A stretch of DNA of 57,682 bases from positions 1 through 57,682 of the forward strand of contig CAIXKE010000054.1 of assembly GCA_903919975.1 (NCBI GenBank), written 5' to 3'. The position numbers and the translations under genes are program-made. Below, in pieces: positions 8,107 through 17,184 of the stretch. Source of the stretch: Akkermansiaceae bacterium (GTDB lineage Bacteria; Verrucomicrobiota; Verrucomicrobiia; Verrucomicrobiales; Akkermansiaceae). Numbering within the stretch: the first letter of the stretch is position 1; each line of letters opens with the position of its first letter. The notes below the pieces were generated by a model. It was not told where the DNA came from. It saw nothing but the letters and a program-made list of their open reading frames with translations, and searched no databases.

Positions 8107-8242
8107 GGCAGGGACCGCCTCTCCGAGCGGTCCGGCGCGTGAGGTGAGAATGGAAAACGAATAAAAAAGCCATAACGACCCCACATTCACCCGCCTCATT
8201 CGCTACCCACGCTCCGGACCGCTCGGAGAGGCGGTCCCTGCC
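8107..8242. repeat. REPIN-like element: perfect 29-bp inverted repeat
   Basis: The 29 bases at 8107-8135 are the exact reverse complement of 8214-8242, with 78 bases between. It fills most of the 292-bp gap between two minus-strand genes. Two inverted palindromic ends around a short spacer is the form of a REPIN mobilised by RAYT transposases, of which a remnant lies at 2.4 kb. Confidence 0.8.
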
Positions 8243-8259
8243 ATTTTAAAGACAGCCTC

Positions 8260-9039
8260 TCAAAGCGCGAACCATTCCGTCGGCACATCCTGGCAGGCGC
8301 AGTGCAAGCCGACGTGGCCGTGGCCCATTTCGACGAGGTTTTTCTGCAGCTGGCCCAGGATGAGATCCGGCTTGTTGCAGTCCGAACTCAGGTGACCTAA
8401 CACCACGCGCCCGAGCTCGGCGTGGGCGATGTCGCGAATCAGCGCGGTGACTTGATCGTTGGACAAATGCCCGTGTCGGGAGCTGATCCGTTGCTTGATC
8501 GACCACGGCCGCTTGGTGTCCGCTTCGAGCAGGCCGTCATCGTAGTTGGCCTCGACAAACAACCCGTGCAATCCGCGCAGGCTCTCGGTCATGCTGCGGG
8601 TGACGTGGCCGGCGTCCGAGAGGAAACCCATCCGCCGCGAAGCGCTGCCGAGCACGAATCCGACTGGATCCACCGCATCGTGTTGGATGGAAAAACTCTG
8701 AATGATCGTATCACGAATGGTGAAGGTCTGGCCGGTTTCGAAAGTCTTCCACGTGCCGCCCTCGATGCCCAATTCGCGGACGACATGTGCCGTTTGGGAG
8801 GTCGCGAACACGGGCGTCGCGTGTTGTTTTAAGAAAACTTTGAGCCCCTTCACGTGATCGCCGTGTTCGTGGGTGAGTAAAATTCCATCGAGCGATGCGG
8901 GATCGATCCCGAGCGAACCGAGTCGCAGTGTGAGTTGTTTCGCGCTCAACCCGGCGTCGATCAATAGGCGCACGCCGCCGCACTCGACCACCGCCGAGTT
9001 TCCACCACTGCCACTGCCAAGCACCGCAAATCGAATCAC
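8260..9039 (-). CDS. MBL-fold metallohydrolase, YycJ/WalJ-like
   Basis: 259 residues. It begins directly with a beta-strand and Gly/Ser loop (FAVLGSGSGGNSAVVE) and carries HEHGDH (residues 57-62), AGHVT and RHGHLSN motifs of the YycJ/WalJ group. Members are related to the RNase Z/SNM1-like MBL enzymes and are thought to act on single-stranded DNA. This copy is not beside a WalRK two-component system as in Firmicutes. The gene stands alone between a REPIN-like element and an AraC gene on the same strand. Family assignment is sound; the exact substrate is not known from the sequence. Confidence 0.88.
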   Translation of the reverse strand: MIRFAVLGSGSGGNSAVVECGGVRLLIDAGLSAKQLTLRLGSLGIDPASLDGILLTHEHGDHVKGLKVFLKQHATPVFATSQTAHVVRELGIEGGTWKTFETGQTFTIRDTIIQSFSIQHDAVDPVGFVLGSASRRMGFLSDAGHVTRSMTESLRGLHGLFVEANYDDGLLEADTKRPWSIKQRISSRHGHLSNDQVTALIRDIAHAELGRVVLGHLSSDCNKPDLILGQLQKNLVEMGHGHVGLHCACQDVPTEWFAL

Positions 9040-9104
9040 CCGACTAGACTGTGGATTTCATCCTTTCCGCGCAAGTGTTTCGAGGTGACGGGGCGAAGAA
9101 ACGA

Positions 9105-9995
9105 TCACGGCCCGTGAAGGCAGGCGGAGGGGGGCACGCCCATGTGTTTGCGGAACAGACGGGAGAAGTAGAATGGGTCATCGTAGCCGACGGCGGCTCC
9201 GGCTTCGGCCACGTTGTGATTGCCTTGCTGCAGCAAATCCATGGCGCGTTGCAGCCGCAGGCGGATCAGCAGGCCGAGCGGCGGCAGGCCGGTTTGCAGC
9301 CGACAGAGCTCGGAAAAATGGGCGGCACTGAGATGGGCGGCGCGTGCCAGTTCTTCGAGCGTCCATGGGTGCGCCAGATCTTCCCGCATCAGCGCGAGTA
9401 CCTTGTGAATCCGGGTTTCGGCCAGTCGCGAGCGCGAGCCGGGAGCTCGTTGGTGGACCTTGACCACGCCTAACATCCGGGCAAATGCAGTGGTCATGCC
9501 AATCATGGCTGCCGGGTTGAAACCATGGGTGGTGTGGCGAAAGACGTCTTCAAAAGCTTCCGTGAGCACGGCGGGATCATCCACAGTGACGACCGGTCGC
9601 TCCGAGGAAACCCCGAGGCTGGTGAGATAGTCATGGGTCCGTAAGCCGCGGAAGTGAAGCCAGAAGATCGTCCATGGAGAATACGCGGATGATCGGTAAA
9701 CGTGGCGTTCGCGTGGGGGTAGAAACAACAAGTTTCCTGGCTCTAGTTGCCATTCCTTTCCACCAAGATCACAGGTGCCGCTACCGGAGATGCAGGCGAT
9801 GAGAATATGTTGGGACGTCCCGTGCGAGCGCTCAACATAGTGGCCGCCGGCCGCCACAAACGCTCCCAAATGGGTGACGCATAGATCACGGGTGATCGGT
9901 TGCCCGCATGCTTGAATCGCAATGGAGGGAGGAACGATCACCAACCGTTGTCCCGGGAAACCCTCGGGGCGTCTTTCCGGTGAGGCGGGCTTCAT
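9105..9995 (-). CDS. AraC-family transcriptional regulator, divergent from symporter gene
   Basis: 296 residues from the ATG at 9995; other ATGs at 10031 and 10052 would add residues without clear homology. The N-terminal half is a cupin-like sensing domain (GTCDLGGKEWQLEPGNLLFL, then PPRERHVYR). The C-terminal 100 residues are the double helix-turn-helix (WTLEELARAAHLSAAHFSEL and the signature VGYDDPFYFSRLFRKHMGVP). It lies 109 bp from the oppositely transcribed sodium/solute symporter and DUF5107-TPR genes. The shared promoter region makes these its likely targets, probably induced by the transported sugar. Confidence 0.93.
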   Translation of the reverse strand: MKPASPERRPEGFPGQRLVIVPPSIAIQACGQPITRDLCVTHLGAFVAAGGHYVERSHGTSQHILIACISGSGTCDLGGKEWQLEPGNLLFLPPRERHVYRSSAYSPWTIFWLHFRGLRTHDYLTSLGVSSERPVVTVDDPAVLTEAFEDVFRHTTHGFNPAAMIGMTTAFARMLGVVKVHQRAPGSRSRLAETRIHKVLALMREDLAHPWTLEELARAAHLSAAHFSELCRLQTGLPPLGLLIRLRLQRAMDLLQQGNHNVAEAGAAVGYDDPFYFSRLFRKHMGVPPSACLHGP

Positions 9996-10104
9996 GAGGT
10001 TAGGACACGCTGAAATCCGAGGAATGTTCATGCATTTCCTTCGATTTTCCATGGCGAATGCGGGTGAGGATTCCGTAATCTTCAAGGAACCCATTGAAGA
10101 TTCT

Positions 10105-11686
10105 ATGAACATCGCGCCCCAAGACCTCCTTGTATTTGTTGGATTTTTCATTCTCGTTGTCGGACTCAGTGTCTGGAAAAGCCGCAAGGCGAAAGGCCAC
10201 GAGGAGGATAGCTCGGATTTCTTCCTTGCCGGGCGCGGGCTGACTTGGCCGTTGATCGGGATCTCGATTGTCGCGGCGAATATTTCCACCGAGCAAATGG
10301 TCGGTATGGCCGGGCAAGCGGCGGGATCAACCGGGCTGGCGGTCAGTTGTTGGCAGTTGTTGGCAGTTGCTCGGCTCGGTGTTCATCGTGATCATTTCGA
10401 TGACGCTGCTGCCCAAGTTCTTGCGGGCGGGGATTTACACGATGCCGGAGTATCTCGAATACCGCTACAACACGGCGGCGCGCGGGATTATGGCGGTTCT
10501 AACGGTAGCGATCTACGCGGTGGTGATGTTGCCGGCGGTTCTTTATTCCGGCGGAGTGACGCTGCGGGCGATCACCGGCATGGAGCTAACCAAGGCGGTG
10601 TGGTTGATTGGTTTGTTAGGCGCGGGCTACTCGACGATTGGCGGTTTGAAGGCGATCGCATGGGCTGACTTGGTGCAGGGTTTGGCGCTGCTCGCGGGTG
10701 GGATATTGATTTTTTTCCTCGGTCTGGATGCCATCGGCGGCTGGGACAAGTTTGCCGAGTTCAACGCGCCGAAGCTTCACATGGTGATGCCGGCGGATAA
10801 CAAGGATCTTCCATGGACTGGCGTGGCTGGCGGGATGTGGATCGTGATGATTTATTACTGCGGTTTGAATCAATTCATCGTGCAGCGGAACTTGGCCGCG
10901 AAGTCGCTGAAACATGGCCAGCTTGGGATGATTTTCGCGGGTGGTCTCTGGTTGCTCGTGCCCTTTGCAATGGTGATGCCCGGGCTGATGGCGCAGCAAC
11001 TCTACGGCGCTGAACTCGGCTCGAAGACCGACGCGGCATTTCCCACGATGGTCACCAAGCTGATCGCGCCGGGCGTGCGCGGGTTCATCTACGCCGCCAT
11101 CGCCGGTGCCGTCACCAGCACGTTGGCCTCGCTGCTGAACTCGGCGTCCACCATTTCCACGATGGATGTCTTTCGACGGATGTTTTCCCAAAATGCCTCG
11201 CAGGAAAAACTCGTTTGGCTCGGCCGCGGGCTGACACTGGCATTTGTCATCGCCGGATGTTCGATCGCGCCAATTCTGGACGATCCGAAATTCGGCGGCG
11301 TGTTTCAATACATCCAACAATTCCAAGGCTACATTTGGCCTGGCGTGGTGGCGGCGTTCATCATGCCATTTGTCCTGCCAAAAGTCCCCGGTGCTGCCGG
11401 GGTGTTGGCGTTGGTGACCGGTCCGCTGGCTTATGCGGCATTCCAATTCACCACCAAGTCGGAAGCGCGGCCATGGGGCCATGACATCCATTTCCTCCTG
11501 CAAGTGCTGTTCGCTTTCCTCGTGGTGGGCGGCCTGATGACGGTGATGACCCTCGTCTCACCACTCGCCAAGGCCAAGGAACTGCCAGTCCGCGAGGAGA
11601 TCAGCTTGGTCACCGAACCCATCGTGAAAATCGCGGGCGGCCTCGTCATTCTCGGCGTCATCGCGTTCTTCATCATCTTCTGGTGA
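10105..11686 (+). pseudogene. Sodium/solute symporter (SSS family), interrupted by a frameshift
   Basis: The reading starts at ATG 10105 (MNIAPQDLLVFVGFFILVVG) in frame 1 and runs through ANISTEQMVGMAGQA. It must switch to frame 2 at about base 10350 to continue as GSVFIVIISMTLLPKFLRAG and the remaining helices up to 11686. The cause is a 10-bp tandem duplication (AGTTGTTGGC at 10345-10354 and 10355-10364). Removing one copy restores one frame of about 523 residues. Intact members import sugars with sodium through 13-14 helices. Neighbours (AraC, DUF5107-TPR) indicate a sugar. It is either a real lesion, a slippage-based on/off switch, or an assembly error. Confidence 0.9.
10345..10364. repeat. 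10-bp tandem duplication disrupting the symporter frame
   Basis: AGTTGTTGGC occurs twice head to tail, followed by a partial third unit AGTTG. Deleting one unit gives the uninterrupted coding sequence for SCWQLLGSVFIV. Confidence 0.9.
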
Positions 11687-11693
11687 TCTTTAA

Positions 11694-11733
11694 TTTTAGC
11701 TTTTCAGCATCTCAGCATTTCAGCTTTTACCCC
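11694..11733 (+). repeat. Leader repeat upstream of a start codon (copy 1)
   Basis: An AGCTTTTCAGCAT / CAGCATTTCAGCTTTT series ending in CTTTTACCCC, exactly three bases before the ATG at 11737. A close copy with the same spacing precedes exbD (56525-56564). No Shine-Dalgarno sequence lies between repeat and ATG. Confidence 0.7.
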
Positions 11734-11736
11734 ACC

Positions 11737-14700
11737 ATGTCCGTCATCGCAAAACTGGAACCCCGCGTCATTTCAACGTATCCGGTCGGCGCGCCGGAAA
11801 AGAACCCCGTTTTCTTCGAGAAACGCGTCTATCAGGGATCATCCGGTAAGGTGTATCCCGTTCCGTTTATCGACAAGGTTTTCGATGAGCCGCAGCCGGT
11901 TTCCTATCAGTCCGCGCGTTTGGAAAACGAGTTCGTGCGTCTGGTGATGTTGCCGGAAATCGGCGGACGGATCTTCATCGGTCAGGACAAGACGAACCAC
12001 GACTATGATTTCTTCTACCGCCAAGATGTGATCAAACCGGCGCTCGTCGGTCTCGCCGGACCTTGGATTTCCGGTGGAGTCGAGTTCAACTGGCCGCAGC
12101 ACCACCGCCCCGGGACTTTTATGCCGGCGGATGTGTTCATTGAAGAGGAAGAGGACGGTGCACGCACGGTGTGGCTGAGCGAACATGATCCGATCAACCG
12201 ACTCAAAGGCATGCACGGCATCCGCCTACGGCCCGGTTCCTCGCTGATCGAGCTGCGGGCGCGTTTGTATAATCGCACGCCATTCACCCAGACCTTCCTC
12301 TGGTGGGCGAACGTGGCGGCGATGGTGCATGAGCAATACCAATCGTTCTTTCCACCGGATGTGCGCTATGTCGCGGACCATGCGGTGCGGGCGATGTCGT
12401 CGTTTCCGGAGGCGATGAATCCCTATTACGGCGTGGACTATCAGAATCGTCCCGGCGCCAACGACCTGAGTTGGTATAAGAACATCCCGGTGCCAACGAG
12501 TTATATGGTCTGCCAGACGCAGTTCGATTTCTTCGGAGGTTACGATTTCAAGGCGGGCGGGGGATTCGTGCATGTCGCGGACCGCCACATCGCGCCGGGC
12601 AAGAAACAATGGACTTGGGGCGACCATGCGTTTGGCCATGCTTGGGATCGCGAGCTCACCGACACGAACGGCCCATACATCGAACTGATGGCCGGTGTTT
12701 ACACCGACAATCAACCGGATTTTTCGTATCTCGCGCCTTACGAAACCAAGACCTTCTCGCAATTCTGGTGGCCGATTCAAGGGATCGGCCCGGTCCAGCA
12801 AGCGACCGAAAAGGCGGCGCTGCGGATGGTGGTGGGAGAGGATCGCATGATCGACCTCGGCGTCTGTGTTTCGGAATCCGTGCCGAACGCGCGACTGGTG
12901 GTGACGAGGGGTGTTGAGGTGTTGTTAGAAAAGTCCTTCTCCGTGAAGCCCGGAAAATGTTGGCAACACAGCGGACTGAAATTCACCGGTGAAAATCCCA
13001 CGGAACTGCTCGCCGCGATTTTTGATGAGGATGGCAAATGCCTGCTGACCTATCGCCCGGTCGATGAAAGCCGGATCACCCCGAACCGCGAAGTCGCGAC
13101 GGAACCACCGGCACCCGGCGATATTTCCTCGTCGGATGAACTGTATTTCACGGGCGAGCACCTTGACCAATACCGCCATGCCACGCAGTCGCCCGAGTTG
13201 TATTGGAACGAGGCGCTGAGCCGCGATCCCGGCGACGCCCGCTGCAACATCGGCATGGGTCGGCGCGCGCTGAAACAAGGTTGCTTGGATGCCGCCGAAG
13301 CGCATTTTCAAAAAGCCATCGCCCGTTTGACCCGCCGGCATCCGAATCCGGAAACCGGCGAGGCGCATTACTTCCTCGGTTTGACGCTCGTGTTCAAGGG
13401 TGAGTTTCAGGCGGCCTATCCGTTGTTTTACAAAGCCACTTGGAATCAGGCGTGGCGGTCGGCGGCATTCTATCAACTCGCCTGCCTCGATTGCCGGAAT
13501 TTTGCTTATGACCCCGCGCTGCGCCATCTCGACGAGTCCTTGGCGACGAATGGCGACCACACCAAGGCGATGGTCTTGCAAGCGGTGATCGCGCATCACT
13601 CGGAAGATCCGGATGCGGCGGCGGAATTATTGGCCGATGTTTTGGATATGGATCCGCTCGACCACTGGGCGCGCTACGAGGGCACGGCATGTGGATTGGT
13701 TTCCAAGGAAGACTATCTGAAATTATCTCGGAACGATGCGCAGACGGTTCTCGACCTCGTCTTCGACTACGCCGACGCCGGTTTCAACGAGGATGCTGCA
13801 AAGCTATTGGAAAGACATCTCGCGCAACCGGTGGCAGCCTGCGCAGTGCCGAATCCTTCGTCGCGCAGCGCCATGTCACTCTACGTGCTCGCTTGGTTGA
13901 AAAACGACGGCAAGCTGCTGGCCAAGGCCCGCGCGCAATCGCCGGACTACTTTTTTCCGTCGCGCTGCCACGAACAGATTGTCCTGGAATGGGCACTGCA
14001 ACAGCCCGGTCAAGACCCGGTGGCGGCTTATGGTTTAGGAAATTATTACTACGATCTGAAGCGCCATCAGGATGCCATCACTGTCTGGCTGCGAGCCATC
14101 GAGGACGGCGCATCGTTCGCCACGGTGTTCCGCAATCTTGGCATTGCAACATGGAATCTTAAACGCGATGGCGAGGCTGCGCGGAGTTTCTATCTGCGCG
14201 CGCTGGACTTGGATGCGAGTGATCCACGACTGGTTTCCGAGTATGATCAATTCGTCTCGAAGTTGAATGATCCGCTGACGGAGCGTCTTGCGTTTCTTGA
14301 AGAGCGCATGGAACGGGTTTTGCAGCGCGATGATTGCACGGTGGCTTTGGCGACTTTGTATAACCTGACCGGAAACCCTCAAAGAGCGCTGGAAATCATG
14401 ACATCGCGTCGTTTCCATCCGTGGGAAGGCGGGGAGGGGAGTGTGCTCCGGCAATTCACCACAGCACACATTTTGTTAGGTCGTAAGGCATTGGGGTCCG
14501 GCGATCCGGCGGGTGCGCTCGCGCATTTCACCGGCGCGATGGAGACCCCGGAAAGCCTCGGCGAAGCCTATCACCTGTTGCAGGCGAAGGCCGATGTGAA
14601 CTACTGGATCGGCAAGGCGCTCAAAGCTCTCGGTCGTGAAGACGAGTCGCGGGAATCCTTCACACTGTCCGCGAATGAGGCCGGGGATTTTTCGGACATG

Positions 14701-15045
14701 GCCGTCACCGTGCACAGTCCGCTGAGCTATTTCCGCGGGCTCTCCTTGCGGGAGTTGGGGCGTGAGGACGACGCGCGTGCGATCTTCGCGGACCTCCAGG
14801 CATTTGCTGAAGCCAAGCTCAAGGAAACCGCCAAGATCGACTATTTCGCCACTTCGCTGCCGAACCTGTTGGTGTTTGACGAGGATCTGCAAGCACGACG
14901 TGATGCGGAATCCTACCTCTTGATCGCGTTTGCCCTACGTGGCATCGGAGAAACCGCCGCTGCCCGCGTCGCCCTGGCGAAAACCCTAGCGTTCACCAAC
15001 GCCGATCAGCGAGCTGTCGACTTGCAGCACGAAGTGCAAGGATGA
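11737..15045 (+). CDS. DUF5107 domain protein with TPR repeats
   Basis: 1102 residues from the ATG at 11737. Residues about 1-440 form the DUF5107 region, a galactose-mutarotase-like beta-sandwich rich in aromatic and acidic motifs (EIGGRIFIGQDK, GGVEFNWPQHHRPGTF, WWANVAAMVHEQYQSFFPPD). From about 470 onward the protein is helical TPR repeats (SRDPGDARCNIGMGRRALKQ, AEAHFQKAIARLTRRHP, YGLGNYYYDLKRHQDAI) to the end. No signal peptide is visible, so it is probably cytoplasmic. Family members sit in carbohydrate operons and are thought to act on sugars or glycosides; no reaction is established to my knowledge. It follows the symporter by 50 bp and shares its divergent AraC regulator. Confidence 0.92.
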   Translation: MSVIAKLEPRVISTYPVGAPEKNPVFFEKRVYQGSSGKVYPVPFIDKVFDEPQPVSYQSARLENEFVRLVMLPEIGGRIFIGQDKTNHDYDFFYRQDVIKPALVGLAGPWISGGVEFNWPQHHRPGTFMPADVFIEEEEDGARTVWLSEHDPINRLKGMHGIRLRPGSSLIELRARLYNRTPFTQTFLWWANVAAMVHEQYQSFFPPDVRYVADHAVRAMSSFPEAMNPYYGVDYQNRPGANDLSWYKNIPVPTSYMVCQTQFDFFGGYDFKAGGGFVHVADRHIAPGKKQWTWGDHAFGHAWDRELTDTNGPYIELMAGVYTDNQPDFSYLAPYETKTFSQFWWPIQGIGPVQQATEKAALRMVVGEDRMIDLGVCVSESVPNARLVVTRGVEVLLEKSFSVKPGKCWQHSGLKFTGENPTELLAAIFDEDGKCLLTYRPVDESRITPNREVATEPPAPGDISSSDELYFTGEHLDQYRHATQSPELYWNEALSRDPGDARCNIGMGRRALKQGCLDAAEAHFQKAIARLTRRHPNPETGEAHYFLGLTLVFKGEFQAAYPLFYKATWNQAWRSAAFYQLACLDCRNFAYDPALRHLDESLATNGDHTKAMVLQAVIAHHSEDPDAAAELLADVLDMDPLDHWARYEGTACGLVSKEDYLKLSRNDAQTVLDLVFDYADAGFNEDAAKLLERHLAQPVAACAVPNPSSRSAMSLYVLAWLKNDGKLLAKARAQSPDYFFPSRCHEQIVLEWALQQPGQDPVAAYGLGNYYYDLKRHQDAITVWLRAIEDGASFATVFRNLGIATWNLKRDGEAARSFYLRALDLDASDPRLVSEYDQFVSKLNDPLTERLAFLEERMERVLQRDDCTVALATLYNLTGNPQRALEIMTSRRFHPWEGGEGSVLRQFTTAHILLGRKALGSGDPAGALAHFTGAMETPESLGEAYHLLQAKADVNYWIGKALKALGREDESRESFTLSANEAGDFSDMAVTVHSPLSYFRGLSLRELGREDDARAIFADLQAFAEAKLKETAKIDYFATSLPNLLVFDEDLQARRDAESYLLIAFALRGIGETAAARVALAKTLAFTNADQRAVDLQHEVQG

Positions 15046-15053
15046 TGCCGGTT

Positions 15054-15371
15054 TTATTCGAAGTTGATGGAATTTCGTCGGACGGGACGGAGGTTAAAAC
15101 GCCCGCCCTTGGCTTGGCGGAGTGGATCGAAGACCGAGTCCATGCCGACGGATTTGATTTCAAAAACCTGCGCCATCAGTTCGCCGAGGCGGCCTTTGGG
15201 GTAGCCTCTCTCGTGGAACCACGCGAGGTATTCGTTCGGTAGGTCGATGATCGGCACACCGGCGGGCGGATAGGCTTTGATGCCGAATTTGCCGAACGGG
15301 ATGTGGGTTTGTCCGATTTCCGCGAGTAGGTTGCGGAAATCCTCACGGTCGATCTCGGTGAAGTCTGACAT
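15054..15371 (-). CDS. DUF3820 family small protein
   Basis: 105 residues from the ATG at 15371. The core HIPFGKFG, then IIDLPNEYLAWFHERGYPKG and RLGELMAQVFEIK, matches the DUF3820 family, small proteins with an exonuclease-like or nucleic-acid-associated fold that have also been called quorum-sensing-regulated virulence factors. Here the C-terminus continues with FDPLRQAKGGRFNLRPVRR, a basic tail. It is convergent with the DUF5107 gene (8 bases apart) and divergent from the zinc-ribbon gene. No particular function can be given. Confidence 0.8.
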   Translation of the reverse strand: MSDFTEIDREDFRNLLAEIGQTHIPFGKFGIKAYPPAGVPIIDLPNEYLAWFHERGYPKGRLGELMAQVFEIKSVGMDSVFDPLRQAKGGRFNLRPVRRNSINFE

Positions 15372-15503
15372 TGGGGTGTTGGGATTATGGGCTGAGTTAT
15401 AGGGTTTGTGAAGTCCGCGAGATGCCCAATTTAGTAAGCCTTTCCTGATGTTTCGCTTTGACGAACTACGGCGTGCATCGTAAGAGATTGCATTCTGTTG
15501 CCT

Positions 15504-16163
15504 ATGAAGTGTCCACGTTGCGTCCAACGAATCCACCGCGCGGCGGATTCGTGCCCGCATTGTGGGTTTTCGATCTTGGATGCGGATGCGCGGTTTGGTG
15601 CGGAGGAAGTGAGGCTCCGCTGCCTCACGGACAGTGCCGGAATTTTGAGGTATGGTGATCGCGACCGGGTGGAAGCGGCGATGGGACGAATTTCGAAGCG
15701 CTTTCCGCAGATTTTCGTCGCGATTTACACGGGTGCATTGGGTGAGGTGGCGAATCTCCGGCAGTTTGGGTTCTGGTCGTTGAACCGGTCCGCGTTCGAG
15801 GATGTGCCGATCGAGAAACCGAACGAGGCGGGAATATTGCTTACGATCGATCCGGAATCGAAGGCGGCGGGTATCGTATTCGGGTATTTGCTGGAACCCT
15901 TTTTGGAGGAGGCCGATACCTTTGATTGCCTGAGTCGTGCCCATGCCCACTGGTTAGAGGGGCGTTATGCGGAGGGGATTATCAGGGCACTGCGGCATCT
16001 TGAGGGCGTATTGGCCAAGCGGAGCCGGCAGGCGCAGCGCAATCCTGAGCATTTTAGGCGCAAGGTGCAGCCAGCGGCAATTTCGGGCGATCCGGTGCGG
16101 CGGATGCACGCCAGTCATAGGAATCAAGCGGCCGAGAATGAAGTGACGGAGGTGGTGAAATGA
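15504..16163 (+). CDS. Zinc-ribbon protein with possible TPM-like domain
   Basis: 219 residues from the ATG at 15504. Cysteines C3, C6, C17 and C20 (CPRC, then CPHCG) form a zinc ribbon. Residues about 45-175 look like a TPM (TLP18.3/Psb32) type alpha/beta domain: RVEAAMGRISKRFPQIFVAI, then NEAGILLTIDPESKAAGIVF and the following helix. TPM domains are found in membrane-associated repair and phosphatase-like proteins. The C-terminal 40 residues are polar and probably disordered. It overlaps the next gene by 4 bases, so the two probably form a unit. The TPM assignment is moderate. Confidence 0.65.
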   Translation: MKCPRCVQRIHRAADSCPHCGFSILDADARFGAEEVRLRCLTDSAGILRYGDRDRVEAAMGRISKRFPQIFVAIYTGALGEVANLRQFGFWSLNRSAFEDVPIEKPNEAGILLTIDPESKAAGIVFGYLLEPFLEEADTFDCLSRAHAHWLEGRYAEGIIRALRHLEGVLAKRSRQAQRNPEHFRRKVQPAAISGDPVRRMHASHRNQAAENEVTEVVK

Positions 16164-17125
16164 AGCTGTGGCCGAAATTGATCATTTTGGGGATGATGTG
16201 CGGGGGGCTTGCGACCGCCAGAACTCATGAGCGGAGTGGTGAGCCACACTCTGATAAGGCTGCGTCTAGCGAGAAGAAGGCCCTCGAGTCACCACTAGCG
16301 ACCTCGAACGAGATCGATAAAACCGCAAATGCGGAGAATGAAATCCCGAAGAAATTTTGGTCGGGATATTTTGAAGCTCGGCCGAAATTATTTTTGGTGG
16401 ATCCGCAGGGGCTGCTGAGTCCGGTGAATCAACGGGATCGGTTGGCATTCTTGAATTATCATGCGGATGATTCAGCGATCGATTTATTTGTGTATGTTTT
16501 CAAGGGGAATCAGGAGATTCCGGGGGAAGTGCGGGTGGAGGAGATGGTTGAGCGGTTTTTTACAAAGGGGCGGCCGGCCGCTGTGATTTTTTATCATATG
16601 GGGAGGCCGCAGCGATCGGTGCTGTATCTGAGTCCGGCACTGACTGATGTGATTCCGGCGGCCGAGCAGAAGAGGGCGATGGAAAGCGCGGTGATTCAGG
16701 CGTCCAAGGACGATGACCCGGCCCGTCAGATCGAGGGGTTTCTTGTGCAGATGTCGATCCGGATTTACTGGATGGAGAAGATGTTGGATGGCCGAGCGGT
16801 GGTGGATGAGCGACTGAGTGGCACCAGCGATGCGCTGGTGGTGCCGGTGCGGAAACCGACGGTTATGGAGAAGCTTCAGCCCTTAATCGATGAAGCCAAG
16901 CGTTTCACCATTCCGGCGGCTGGAGTCGGTGTTCTATTGGTGTTGCTCATCATGATCGCATGGTTGCAACGGCGTTCGCGCTATCGGTTTCCCGAGTTTG
17001 AGGTGGAGCCACGGCTTGGTGGATCCCATGCGGCTGGGGTGGGCGCGGTGATTTCCTTTGTCAGTGCGGCGGTTCCGCCAGCTTCACAGCGCGATCAGGT
17101 GCCGGATTATTTGCATCGGGCATAG
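16160..17125 (+). CDS. Exported membrane-anchored protein, partner of the zinc-ribbon protein
   Basis: 321 residues, starting in an ATGA overlap. It has a signal peptide (about residues 1-20, LIILGMMCGGLATA), a charged linker, then an extracytoplasmic domain (about 65-215) with RPAAVIFYHMGRPQRSVLYL and repeated acidic helices. One transmembrane helix follows at about 250-268 (AAGVGVLLVLLIMIAWL), and the tail is Arg- and Pro-rich. The arrangement (domain outside, single helix, cytoplasmic tail) resembles bacterial TPM-domain proteins, but the match is weak. Function unknown. It is convergent with the microcompartment gene. Confidence 0.65.
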   Translation: MKLWPKLIILGMMCGGLATARTHERSGEPHSDKAASSEKKALESPLATSNEIDKTANAENEIPKKFWSGYFEARPKLFLVDPQGLLSPVNQRDRLAFLNYHADDSAIDLFVYVFKGNQEIPGEVRVEEMVERFFTKGRPAAVIFYHMGRPQRSVLYLSPALTDVIPAAEQKRAMESAVIQASKDDDPARQIEGFLVQMSIRIYWMEKMLDGRAVVDERLSGTSDALVVPVRKPTVMEKLQPLIDEAKRFTIPAAGVGVLLVLLIMIAWLQRRSRYRFPEFEVEPRLGGSHAAGVGAVISFVSAAVPPASQRDQVPDYLHRA

Positions 17126-17184
17126 TGGATGAAAGCGCGATGCGGCTTTTTTGAAGCGTGATTTTTAGAAGCCTCCAATCGAGC

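Noticed and set aside
8037-8242. CRISPR-like repeat cluster
   Set aside because: The repeats are inverted pairs of different sequence and not regularly spaced direct repeats; no cas gene is present.
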